Translations under genes and position numbers: made by a program
Origin: Dimorphilus gyrociliatus
Lineage: Eukaryota; Annelida; Polychaeta; Dinophilidae
NCBI GenBank assembly: GCA_904063045.1
Contig: CAJFCJ010000013.1
Location: 664,156 to 728,155, forward strand
Direction of reading: 5' to 3'
Length of the DNA: 64,000 bases
Part shown: positions 24,536 to 35,545 of the stretch, in pieces
Layout: each line of letters starts with the position of its first letter
How positions within the stretch are numbered: position 1 is the first letter of the stretch
Notes under the pieces: generated by a model
What the model was told of the DNA's origin: nothing
Databases searched by the model: none
What the model saw: only the letters and a program-made list of their open reading frames with translations

Positions 24536-25202
24536 ACTATGTCTCTTTTGTAAATATATAAATATATGCATATGTGTATACATAAGGAAAGCAATAAGCA
24601 AATTCAATTCGGCTACATATAGAGTATAATCCCTTTTAAAACAATGAAAAGGCCTAGTATTTACATTTATAGTCAAATATTTAATAAAATAATGAATAAG
24701 CGTATAGTAAAGAGTAGCATTTATTAAATTGTTCCCAAACAATACAATAAAACTCTACTGAAATTATTTATACTCTTCCCCGACTATATGGTTTATAAAA
24801 ACGGCGTCGATTTCTCCCCTAACCTTCCCCCCCCCCAGTCACATGACTGCATTATTTATCTAACCAGATCGAAATAGGCTTAAATAGGAAAATGAAGAAT
24901 ATTTATACAAACATGTGTTTACAGTCGTACCAAACCTAGTTTGTCTGAATAATGGAGTAGATAAAAAAAAATAAGAGATTTTTATATAAATAAATCGAGA
25001 TTTTTATTTTTCATTCATATAAATAAAACATTATGATTATTGTGTTTCTATTTTTAAACTTTCCAGATTATTTGAGTTCTATTTTTAAATTAAAAAAAAA
25101 ACATTCTCTTCTTTAGTTCCATTCCTATTTTTCCAAGTATAAATATCGAAATCCATTTATCCATTTGTCCATTTTCATTTGATCCCGTTGTTGATTCCAC
25201 GT
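24536..25202. other. Intergenic, likely 3' UTR and terminator region
   Basis: Convergent gap between the smoothelin-like gene (+) and the small membrane protein gene (-). It contains AATAAA hexamers near 24684 and 24744 and a C run near 24829-24836. No coding signal. Confidence 0.5.
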
Positions 25203-26058
25203 CTAAACTATACAGGGGATATGACGTCTATCGACACCAAGCCATTTTGCCAGTCTTGCAGTCCTGCTCTTAAAGTCGTTCTCTTCCAGTTGTACTGTGG
25301 AAGAAAGAAAGAAATTGTATTAGTTTCGTATATATATATAAAAAGTTAAATTTTCTTTAGTCCTCTTCCTTAACTCTAGATCTGTTCCCAACCGATTCGG
25401 CGACAAACAGCGGCAACTCCACAGTAAAGTGCAAATAGGGACTGAAAAAGATATACAAAAGGAGCATTAGTTAGGCTTAATGATTTATTTATTTTGCACC
25501 AACTAGAAGGAAGATAGGCCATAAAAACTTTCCAACGGGCCAATGTCCAAAAGTATAATTGGTCAGTGGAAGCACGAGGCAGACAGCAATTCCCATGACT
25601 TTGGGTCACAAGAGGTCAAATGAGGACAAACTATGTTAGCTTATTTGGGAAAAACCATCCAAGATGGCTGCCATCCTCATTTGATCTCTAGATGGGGATA
25701 CTTACTACAAGAATACATAGACAGCCTGCAAATTTAATAAAAATTTTTCTAATAATCTTATACACCACTCTTTAGAGATCATTATTTTTTACATGATTTG
25801 ACCATTTCAGTCCTATAAACTGCGTTTTAAGACCGAAAAAGAATTCGAACCGATAACAAAAATTCAAATTTTCCCTTACTGGCTACAAGAAATAGCACTT
25901 TTTTGTCATTTAAAGCTCGAATTCTAAAACTTTTTTGGCATATTTTAGAAAAATTTTTATTACTCTTCCAAGACGCCCATTTTGTCGTATGGGTAAGGTG
26001 TGATTGCTTCCGCAAATCTCCTAACTCTGCCTATTTCTAGAAATGGTCTGGTGGTCAT
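25203..26058 (-). CDS. Small membrane protein with a 20-nt exon, unrecognised
   Basis: Five exons join exactly in phase: 26058-25964, 25725-25706 (20 nt), 25598-25504, 25441-25393 and 25294-25203, giving 116 aa. The order is MTTRPFLEIGRVRRFAEAI, a PYPYDKMG turn, then two hydrophobic segments (YSCIMGIAVCLVLPL; PVGKFLWPIFLLSLFALY) around NYTFGHW. A basic-acidic C-terminus (QLEENDFKSRTARLAKWLG) closes it. NYT is a potential N-glycosylation site. The five consistent junctions make chance unlikely. I do not recognise the family; a mitochondrial or ER membrane subunit would fit its size and the RR-rich amphipathic start. Confidence 0.6.
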
Positions 26059-27233
26059 TCTGACGTGCCAAAAAATGGTTGCCTAGGTGACTGGCATCTC
26101 TAAATTAGAGATAGAGTTGTAAATAGAGAACTGTATTGTCAGTCGATACCTTCAGTATAAAATTTCAGTATAAATATAACTAAAAGGTGGCTAAAATACC
26201 AAATTTTAACACATATAACAAATATATCTATAAGTATATTCTATTCGAAAGCTCATTAAACTTGTTTTAAAGTATAAATAAAGTCATTTCGCCAAATATT
26301 GTACACCCATCCGGAAATTAGCTATATTCAAAACACAACTGTTACTAGACAGTTTTGCCAATAGCAGACGAAATGGCGCTTGTTTACAAATTTAAACTTA
26401 CAACTAGCTTATTAAATTATTATCTGCAAATAAAAATGACTACAAAACGTATATTAAATATTAGTATGACTTTAATCAAAATATTTTACTATTTAAAATT
26501 TATTTTAAGTCTTTGAGAAATGATTTATCAAGTACCTTAAGAAATCGTCTGCTACATGATATAAACAAATATATCTGTATTGTATTATCTCTTATTTTCA
26601 AAACTAAATGACCGATTGAGTGTATCCAACTAATAAAAAAATAATAACATTGTCTGTAGAAGTTGTAATAAAGATCGGCTATATAAATAAATAAAGGATA
26701 TACTCTAAAATAACAATGGTACAAACTGTATTTGTAACATATGATTGATCATAATTAAAAAAAAAGGTAATAATAAATGTAAAAATAAAGAAATATAAGA
26801 TTGCATCTTCTATTAACAAAAGGTATAAAGTAGTGTAGAAATATCATGTAGTAGTTATTTTCTCCTTTGTCATATAATAATCCAAATATTCTGCAGCACC
26901 ATAACGAACGAATACTTAACAAAAAGAGATTATTATGCAATAGTAATATTAATTAAGAATACGAAAAGAAATGAAAAAGAAAGGAAGAAAAGAAGGAGAA
27001 GAATTAAGATACGCACATATCACAATTTGTTCAAATAGCAAGCGTGCAATAAAAGCATTGTTTTTGTTTTGGGTTGGAAAAAATTTTCCATACGGTGCTA
27101 TTTTTTCATACCCACACCTCTACTCGAATATTTTGGCATTTAAAAAGAAGTCCAAATATAAAATAGAGTTGAAGAAAAGAGAATAAAGGACTAAATAATA
27201 AATGGACGAATTGAATTATTTTTTTTGAAGCCC
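26059..27233. other. AT-rich intergenic region
   Basis: Upstream region of the small membrane protein gene and 3' flank of the RPSTPV gene. Open frames here are low-complexity (AT- or GA-rich) and show no splice-consistent coding pattern. Confidence 0.5.
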
Positions 27234-29494
27234 CTATTGTGCCCAAGCGCCATCGTATAATACATGAATATCAACGCCGGAATCGTAACGCCGAAGCTCG
27301 AAGTGCATTGGCATAGGAATTTTCGTCTTACCGGGACGGTCGTCCTTTCTTGGCTTAATTCTTGGATCTGGTGATTTAACAACGGCTAATTTTTCGCTTC
27401 TGCAGACTGACTGGGATCTTTGCCTTTGATAATTTATTGGTGGATTAACCGTATTAGACTGGGCCAGATCAAATCTATTTTGACTTTGACTACGATTGAA
27501 TGCTGGTTTTCTCGTTTGCCTTTCAGAAGTTCTTGAAGGTCGTTCATTCTGTTCAGGTTCTTTTGGCAAGGTTCTAGGTCTGGATGATCTGCCAACCACT
27601 GGGGTGATTGGTCGGGATTTAGGCTGGGTAAAGCTGCTCTGAGACGTAGCAACTGGCGTTGTGGATCGATTTCGAACTGGTGTCGAAGGTCTATTATGAA
27701 CTGGTGTCGAAGGTCGATTGCGTACAGGTGTAGAAGGTCTAGTAGTTTGAACCTTAGCGGCCGAGTTTATTGCAACAGGTTTCGATTGAGGGTTTTGACT
27801 ATGGTTTACTGGTGTTGAAGGTCTAGATGGAAGATTTTTTACCCCATTCGTTATATTTCTATTAGCCGAAGTGTTCAAAGGAGTTGACGACCTATTTCTT
27901 GTATTTTGTGTGGAATTAACTGGAGTCGACGGTCTATTCCTTGAACTCTGTACAGAATTGACCGGAGTTGATGGCCGACTTCTAGCTGAAGTTGTATTAT
28001 TAACTGGAGTTGAGGGTCGGCTTGTTCTTGTTGGAGTTGCATTCGCAGAGAAGACAGGAGTCGACGGCCGACTCCGAACTGAATTGGAAGCGTGAACTGA
28101 AGTAGTTGACCTATTAAGGGCTGGAGAGGATGGGCGAGCCTTTGCGGGTGCTGTAGAAGACAATGACTTTTGGCTCAGTATTTCCGGTGTGGATGTTCGT
28201 CGTGTACGATCTGCGCTAGCCGATCTCTCTCTTCTTCGCGACTTTAGATCTTCCGAAGAAGATTGACTCGATAGTCTCGATCTACTTCTGTCGCTTGACC
28301 TACTTGAAGAAACCGGTGACGGTGACATTAATCTTCCATTAACATCACCCATAGCTGAATTGGGCCTAATAGGTTGTCGTTGCATATATGCAGTTCTAGC
28401 TCCAACATCGGTTGCCCTAATAGGATTCGCAAGAGCGGAACTAGGCCTGTTTCCAATTTTATTTGGATTGATAGCTTCCTTTATTTTGTCAGCAATTTTA
28501 GATGTGTGTATCCCATTGATCTTTGGGTTACTTTTAATCTTAGGTTCATGTTTAGATGGTTCTTGGTTAATTTCCGAGTTAGACGACTTAAGACTCTCTC
28601 TATATTCCATAAAACATTTATTCATTTCATCGTTAATCTTCTCTAATTCTTCATCATTATCAACAAATTCGTCCATAGTTGCAACTGGTGTCAACAGAGG
28701 TCTAGGCTTGACGGTTTTAGCCGTCTTAGACGTCGTTGTTGAATCGATAATGGCGTGCTTACCAGACGAATCGCGGTTAATAGTAAACACATCTGGAGAA
28801 GAGGACTTGAGACTTCTCGATCTTACATCAGAATTCCTCATGCTTTGTATAGCCCCCTCAGAGCGTTTTCTTACAGGTTTATAACCTTCCATTCCCGTTT
28901 TATTACTCCTATCAAATGGTCATTTTATTACTTGATTATTGTCAATTATTTATTAGAAAAATATCTCACTTTTGAGAGTACGGGGAAACGTAATTCGATG
29001 TATCCGGTTTCCGATAAGCAGGATTTGTCACCGGTTTGGAACGGTGGGCTGTTGGATATTAAAAAAATTAATCCGATTACAGAAGACATAGACTTTTTAA
29101 TACAATCTCGCCCTTTTTGTTCTCTCTCTCTCTCTCTCTGTCTGTCAAGAGGAGATAGTTGGGCGATATCGAGAGAGAGAGAGAAGACTAAGAAAACGAG
29201 GTGGAAAAAAAAAAAAAAGATTAAACGTGCCCAATCAAGTTCTTTAAATAAAAAAAAACTATATAATAATAATAAAAAAACGCCATCTGTAATGTAACTA
29301 TGTTATTAATTAAGGGGAAAAGAGATGTATTAGAAACCTGAATCACGGAAGGATTCGTCTGGTATAGAGTTCGATCGGGAATCGATCGGATCCCTCCTGG
29401 CGTTGTTTAATTCGTGCTTACGTATAAAATTTACGACATCCATACTTGTATATTTTTCCCATAGTTCCTTCCAATCTGGTATACCACCCTCCAT
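27234..29494 (-). CDS. Disordered RPSTPV-repeat protein, possible GAS2L tail
   Basis: Three exons (29494-29338, 29048-28970, 28908-27234) join in phase and encode about 636 aa. The start reads MEGGIPDWKELWEKY. The middle is dominated by Arg/Ser-rich sequence with about twelve RPSTPV-type hexamers (RPSSPA, RPSTPV, RSSTPL, RPITPV) spaced by Asn/Ser-rich linkers. Each is a proline-directed phosphorylation consensus. The end has GKTKIPMP, an SxIP-like EB-binding motif, and a short RRYDSGVDIHV block that looks conserved. It lies just downstream of the GAS2-like gene on the same strand. GAS2L proteins have exactly this kind of long basic, SxIP-bearing tail, so it may be that gene's 3' part rather than a separate gene. 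Confidence 0.65.
29120..29138. repeat. (CT)n tract
   Basis: Short CT run within the first intron of the RPSTPV gene, opposite a GAGAGAGAGAG run at about 29171-29183, so the two could pair. Confidence 0.8.
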
Positions 29495-29634
29495 AGCCCT
29501 TATTCAAGCAATCTTCTCCTACTATTTTACTAAGCTGCTCCTACCCTTACTTCTCCTTCTTGTGCAAGATGGCTCTCTCCTTAACTAGTATACAATACAA
29601 TAGGCAAACTTAAACTTACCACCGTCTAAAGCGT

Positions 29635-29935
29635 TTAATGAACGACACCTGCAGAAGCATTCTAACTTCATTATCTCTCGTACAAAAAAGCGAAATAACT
29701 AAACGTTCGGTACAGAATGCTTTAATCGATCCAACTGCCGGCGTCTAGTAGTTACAAACCGTCTATTGAATATTCAATTCGCTTTAAACGATGGTTCTCG
29801 AACGTTCTTTTATCGTTAATTTAAATCCGTTGTTAGTTTTTGTTTTCAATTTAATTCTTAAGCATATTGATTGTATACTGGAGAGTCTGCAATACAACTA
29901 AACAAGCACACTGCAAAGGAAGGAGAAGAAGGCGG

Positions 29936-29970
<35 letters not shown>

Positions 29971-32256
29971 CCTCTGTCTGTCTGCTAAAATAGATTGCGC
30001 CTATATCAGGCGGTATATATTAAAAAATAACCTCAATTCTTCAAGCAAAACCTACCTCTCTATCCTAATTTTACTAGTTTTCCTCTTCCGCCCCATACGT
30101 TCCCCGCCTACATTTGCTAATTCCGCCCAAAATTTTAATACGTTTTCTTACCTATCTCAATTAATAAATTGGAAGAGATTTCTCCTTGTTCAAAAAAAAG
30201 AAATATCACGAATAAAAGCTACTATCGAAATAGACCGATATTTATCCGATAATATACAAAAAACACTTGGTACGACAAAGACATGCTATACCATTCAAGT
30301 TTAAACTCGTTCAACATATCGTAAATATCATAATAAAACACTAACGTTAAGAAAATGAAAGCTATTTAAGAATTATGCATATATACAAAATACAGTATAC
30401 TTACTTCCAGATATACAACGACAAGGATCGTGCTTATCCAAATAATGCTCAAGAGTATCCCAACCACCTCCAACTCTTACCATTACGCAATTATATAGAA
30501 TCTATTCATAAACAAGACAAAACAATTTATACATTTGTATATATTATTCACTTCTTTAATATTTTCATATGTTAATTAGATGCATACTCTTATGAATATT
30601 AATGAGTGTGAATTGCCAATTCTATACTTTCCATCAGATACCTTAATCATTTCAAACTGATCTGGACAAGTGCATCTTGCAACCATATGACGAACCTGGA
30701 AAATGATGAAAAGATAAGAATCTACAAAATAAAAAAATTGTGTTTGTATGCTTGTAAGTGTTAAAGGAAGAGAATAGTAAGAAAAGGCGGATAGTTGGTT
30801 AGCTAGAAGGAAGAGAGGGGAGAGAGATTAATTATATAACCAGCTTTCAATTTGGCCTACACGATTCTTGGATTATCTCTTAGATAAGAGAAAGAAATTA
30901 AAGGCTTATAAAAGATTATAAAGAGAAAGGAAGAATGAAAGAGATAAGAAAAAGGGAGTGAGGAGGGTGAGGGGAGAGAGAGAGTAAAGATAAGTTAAAA
31001 GTAAATCTATTTATCAAAATAAATATAGCACATTTTCATTCGTATAGGCCTTCATTAAAGGAAAATGTATAAATAACATATAGAAACGAGAGGATAATGG
31101 GAAAAAAGTTATATTTAAACAAGATATTTACTATCTACTTAATTTTTAGCTGTAAAGGAGGATAAGTAAACTATTACTACTGTATGTAACATTCCTTAGA
31201 AAGGAGAGAAAAAATCACTTGTCAATAGGCCTAATATGAGACTTTATATATAATATTTCTGTCATCTATCAACAAGATACGTGTTTAGATTACGAATTAA
31301 AAAAATAATTCTTTAAATGATAAATAATTCATAAAATGGACTATAGATGGCACTCGAATAGCTTTTTTTTCTTTTTTGTTTGTAACTGTTTAAACAATGA
31401 AAACACAATGGGGAGAGGAATTGAATTTTTAAATTAGCGGACAGGAAATTCCCTTACATACTACTCAATTTATTACTAATTACCCTTTGACAATAAGTAG
31501 GAAGCTTTACGGAGGCTAATTGATAAAATTATATAGGGACGAAAAAATAAATTAGAGAGAAAAGGGGGCGGAAAAGAGGGTGGGACGGAAAAAGCGAATA
31601 TTTTCCGTTACGTCTTCTTCCGCCCCCCTAGGAAAGGGAAAAAATTGACACGGATCAACTCCAGAACGTTATGATTGAATTATCGACGCGTTAAAGTCAC
31701 CACGTGTCGTTCAGCTGCGACGTTTCTTACAGCTGTTTCAGATCTTGGAATCGATAAAGTAATTAAGGAGAGAATATATCAAAGAGTTCATAAAAAGTTC
31801 ACAAAACGTCATTTTTCTGACGCTTTTAAAAATTTTAAGCCTATATACTATATATATATATAAACTGTGTAAATAGACTTAGAAATGGTAATAAATAACC
31901 TATCACGTAGAGAAGAGTATGACAATTAGAATAGAAATAAAATAATACTCTACTATATATAATTGTAAAATGCGCAAAGTAGATTAAAGGAACAAGAGTA
32001 TAAGAGAGGAAGAGAGATCAATTAGCAATCCGTTTAGAGCATTCCAATGACGTAATTAAAGTACGATATTTCCCACACTTTTTCTCTTCTTCCCTTCTAG
32101 CGTGCCTATGTTGTATACGTATTCTTTTGTATTTCGAATATACAGTATATTCTGTATATCCAGTATTACACACGACCCTCCCACACTTCTCCGCCCCCTA
32201 ACAACCCGCCTATCTCGTTTTATAATTTTTGTCAACTAGGCCATAGCTCCTGCCTC

Positions 32257-32290
<34 letters not shown>

Positions 32291-33291
32291 ATCTATCATC
32301 GAGTTCAAGTTGTCCCCAAAAAAGTCTATTTTGAACGATATATTTTCGCTATTCGTTAATAAATACATGACCTTACGCAGTTGTATCAAAAAAGAAAAAG
32401 AAGGTATCTTAAAGCATTCTTTAAAGATCAATAGTTTTTTACTAGTTTAGCTCCTAATCTTATCTTAAACGTGTTTTAGTTGAGGAAATATGTTCGTTAT
32501 TGTTTCTTTTTGTTTTTAATATTATCTTTTTCAATTATTTTTTTTATACTTACGATTTCGTCTAATCCTCTTAAATCCGCTTTCTTTCTTCTTGATTGCT
32601 GTTTAGGTTGTTCTATAACTGGTTCATTTAGGTCTTTTTCCAAATATTCAATACTATTATTAGATTCGCTTTCGTAATAACTGTCAATATCGTTATTATT
32701 TTCATTTTGAGCTAGGTTATTGTCGTTTTCATCTTCGTCAGAGTCTTCTAGTTCTCTATCAATTTCTTCCTCAAATTCAATAAGCTTTGGAGCTAACATA
32801 CCGAATTTGGAACCTCTTCTTGCTACCTCTAATAGGCATAATATAACTAAACGTTCGGAATGTTCCTTATTTCTTTCAACAAGGTCATTTGTTTCGAACA
32901 AAACGACATCGTTAATTCCTAAATCCCTGCAGAATTGTATAAAATTCGTTACATTATCTCTAGCTTGAAAGGATTTCCGTTCGACGTTTTCCCGGTACTT
33001 TAAATTATTATCGGGTAATGAGACGATCGGAAGTTTCTTGAGCCTACTCCACGGTATGAAAGCATCCGGGCTGTCGGCAACTTTTATTATATATTTCCTT
33101 AATTCATTGGCATGTTTACAAAGTACAACACCAGTTTCTAGTGCCTGGAAAAAGTTTTCTTCCGTCATTCCTATCTGATAGAGAGTATTGAACCAATTGA
33201 CAAGATCCTTTTTCATAGCGTACATGTACTCATTCTTCGTACGGAATGGTTGAACAGATTTATGTTCAATGGAAATAATTTCGTTCTCCAT
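29635..33291 (-). CDS. GAS2L: GAS2-like protein, CH plus GAS2 domain
   Basis: The exons are 33291-32554 (CH domain), 30695-30588, 30501-30405 (GAS2 domain) and a short terminal exon 29648-29635 ending VVH-stop. The CH domain includes [36 protein letters not shown] and the GAS2-type [31 protein letters not shown]. An acidic Asn/Asp/Glu linker precedes RGLDEI. The GAS2 domain reads [24 protein letters not shown] and [20 protein letters not shown]. Such proteins crosslink actin (CH) to microtubules (GAS2). A 1.86-kb intron splits the two domains. A second donor at the end of the GAS2 exon could instead lead into the RPSTPV gene downstream (see findings), making a long isoform. Confidence 0.85.
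29936..29980. repeat. (CT)n tract
   Basis: Interrupted CT/GT repeat in the intron before the last GAS2L exon. Confidence 0.85.
32261..32287. repeat. (CT)n tract
   Basis: Pure CT run inside the large GAS2L intron. Confidence 0.9.
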
Positions 33292-33521
33292 CGTCCTTCC
33301 TATCCTTTCTCTCTTTTTCAACTAGTTGAAGATCGATTTGAACGTTAAGAGCCTGCTTCTGAACATACTTAGCGGGCAAACGCCACCTATCGGAAGAGAA
33401 GCTGTAACATTAATATTATTAGTTTTATTAATACATTTATATCCAATTGAGTTAATAATAAAAAAATCTCTATAAATTTGGATAATACATGGAGAGATAG
33501 TATGTATGTATATATGTATGT

Positions 33522-33531
<10 letters not shown>

Positions 33532-33560
<29 letters not shown>
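33532..33560. repeat. (GATA)n-(GA)n tract
   Basis: GATAGATAGATA leading into a pure GA run. Confidence 0.9.
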
Positions 33561-33565
<5 letters not shown>

Positions 33566-33828
33566 AATAGAGAAAGATTAAAGTATTCTCAAAATTGTAC
33601 CTCTTTTTTTTTTACATAAATAACATTCGTCATAACTTTTCTATGACTAAAAAAGTCTATAAAACAATGGTAAAATTATGTACTAATTACCGCTATCTTA
33701 TTAACTTAATCAGTTATATATTTAGGTCAATCAATTACATTCTTATTAATATTACAATAATAAATAAGTCATATATGGTATATACATGAAAAAAAATTCA
33801 AAGAGGAGTTATTACTTATTAGACTGTT

Positions 33829-33852
33829 TCTCTCTCTCTCTCTCTCTCTCTC
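33829..33852. repeat. (TC)n tract
   Basis: Pure TC run; it is the reverse complement of the GA tracts on either side. Confidence 0.9.
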
Positions 33853-34127
33853 TTCTTTAAAAGAATGAAGTAGAAGAAGAAGAAAAAAATTCAAAAGTTT
33901 CATATACATAGAGTATAAACACCGCAATTTCTTACTATAATTTTCTAAAAAAAAGAATTCATTAACTATTGCGAATAAACAGACCAATTTAATCCTTTAA
34001 CAATGCTTTTATACATTCATAATTGATCAAAAAAAAAGTCGGGAAAAAAATTACTGTTCAATTTATGCGACGAATGAAAATAGTAATATTCTCTTTAAAG
34101 AGTAAAATAGTAATTGTATTAGTAGAT

Positions 34128-34129
<2 letters not shown>

Positions 34130-34168
<39 letters not shown>
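34130..34168. repeat. (GA)n tract
   Basis: Pure GA run of nearly 40 bp. Confidence 0.9.
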
Positions 34169-34174
<6 letters not shown>

Positions 34175-34813
34175 AAATAAAGCGATAAAAATCATAGATT
34201 CTTTCTATCTTCAAGTTTAACTTACTTAGTGGAAAATCACTTTGCGAAATCTGTCGCATTGACCTTCCTAACGGTCGGGAAAGAGGGGGGTTGGAAGAGA
34301 GTTTTTTAGAACGATATAGAGCAGAATATCCCTGTTTTGATGAGTGAACTTGTTATTCTACTCAAAGGTAAAGAAGAACAAAATTCATTTATGCCGAATT
34401 AATGCGATCAGTACAATCAAAACCTCTTCAAATGCCAAAATGAGCGAATATAACAATAAATGCACACAAATCAGAAATATCAATAATAATACAATAGGCT
34501 CTAGTAAAAAAAATCTTTCCATTACTTTTTTAACGCCTTATTAGTTTAACCATTGAATACTAATTATCATTATATATATATATTTATATATCGTATTTAG
34601 CTACATTGTAAAAAAAAAAAGGTCTCTCTCTCACCTAACTTAAACTTTCTTCTTATAGGCTAAATTTCTGTTTATAAACAAGGTTTATAATTCATGTAAT
34701 AGTCTAAACATATAAAGTATACAGTATAGAAAGATTTTTCACTTTAGATAACTCTGCACCGTATCGAATGAATAGGCCGAGAACATTAATCATAAGAATT
34801 TTCACAGGTTCTG

Positions 34814-34823
34814 CTATAAAAAG
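34814..34823 (+). promoter_or_regulatory. TATA-box-like element
   Basis: CTATAAAAAGG in a locally GC-richer stretch. No gene start is found right after it, so it may drive a non-coding or distal first exon. Confidence 0.3.
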
Positions 34824-35403
34824 GACAGCTAGACCGTTTCGTTACAATATTATACGGTAGTTTCATGTTATTAGAATACTACCGGAGTATTAAATATGGA
34901 TATTGATACTTAATTGACAAACCTCGTCCGTCTTGGGCTACATGTGTAATTCATCCACTGTTGACATTTTTCCAATTCATCTATTAATCGATGTTCCCCG
35001 CTTTTCCCCTTATATTCTAGTCATATTTTCCAGCTATAGAGCCATCCTAATCACTTCTATCACATTTCGGGCCTATATGTGTCCAATTGGTAAAAACATA
35101 TATACACATCATATTTGTTTCCAACTCGTCTGCTTCTTACCGGAAATCCGGTTAATTCGTGACATATGCGATAGGGGGAAGCACTATAAGTTGCCAACTA
35201 GTCCTAACTGCTTGAATAATTAAACCTACTAAACGCCTATATAAACAAGAAAACAACTTTCTTTGCCACGTTTCTTGTTTGTGGCGAATTTTTTAAGTAG
35301 TGTTAATTTTTTTGTATGTTTAAAAAGTTCTAATTTATCTAAAAGGTGTGAAAATTACGATTTTGAACTACTCATAAACAACTCGAATTGAGAACAACGA
35401 ATG

Positions 35404-35413
35404 GTATAAAAAG
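35404..35413 (+). promoter_or_regulatory. TATA box of the ITIH-like gene
   Basis: GTATAAAAAGGG lies about 140 bp upstream of the start codon at 35546, in the correct orientation, with GC-richer sequence after it that suits a 5' UTR. TATA promoters often mark strongly tissue-specific genes, which fits a secreted product. Confidence 0.6.
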
Positions 35414-35545
35414 GGCGTCAAATTCTTGAAAAGTTAAGTAGTCGGCAGAAGACCGAGCTTGCTGGCGGAATTTTTCCTGCTACTTGTACGGACTGATTAG
35501 CGACTTTAAATACTTCAACTACAGTTCATTTCAAGATTTACAGAG

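Larger units (their letters stand above)
33292..35545. other. Intergenic region rich in GA/CT tracts
   Basis: Divergent interval between GAS2L (-) and the ITIH-like gene (+). It holds three long polypurine/polypyrimidine tracts (33532-33560, 33829-33852, 34130-34168), an ATACWGTAT copy near 34720 and two TATA boxes. Open frames here are repeat artefacts or unsupported. Confidence 0.55.

Noticed and set aside
24206-24742. Minus-strand 178-codon frame with Phe/Leu-rich sequence
   Set aside because: It is the antisense of the smoothelin CH exon and its Lys/Glu repeat; no splice sites or start context support it.
25376-25609. Opsin/GPCR TM2-TM3 fragment (LPLTNYTFGHWPVGKFLW)
   Set aside because: It looked like a receptor at first, but full exon joining gave a complete 116-aa two-helix protein without other GPCR segments.
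27871-28884. Plus-strand open frames with repeating TGVDG and hydrophobic stretches
   Set aside because: They are the antisense of the RPSTPV-repeat exon; the regularity is a mirror of the minus-strand repeat.
32720-32968. Plus-strand serine-rich frame
   Set aside because: Antisense of the acidic linker in the GAS2L CH exon.
34933-35223. 96-codon plus-strand frame near a TATA box
   Set aside because: No family signal, no splice context and average AT-rich composition; not strong enough to call.
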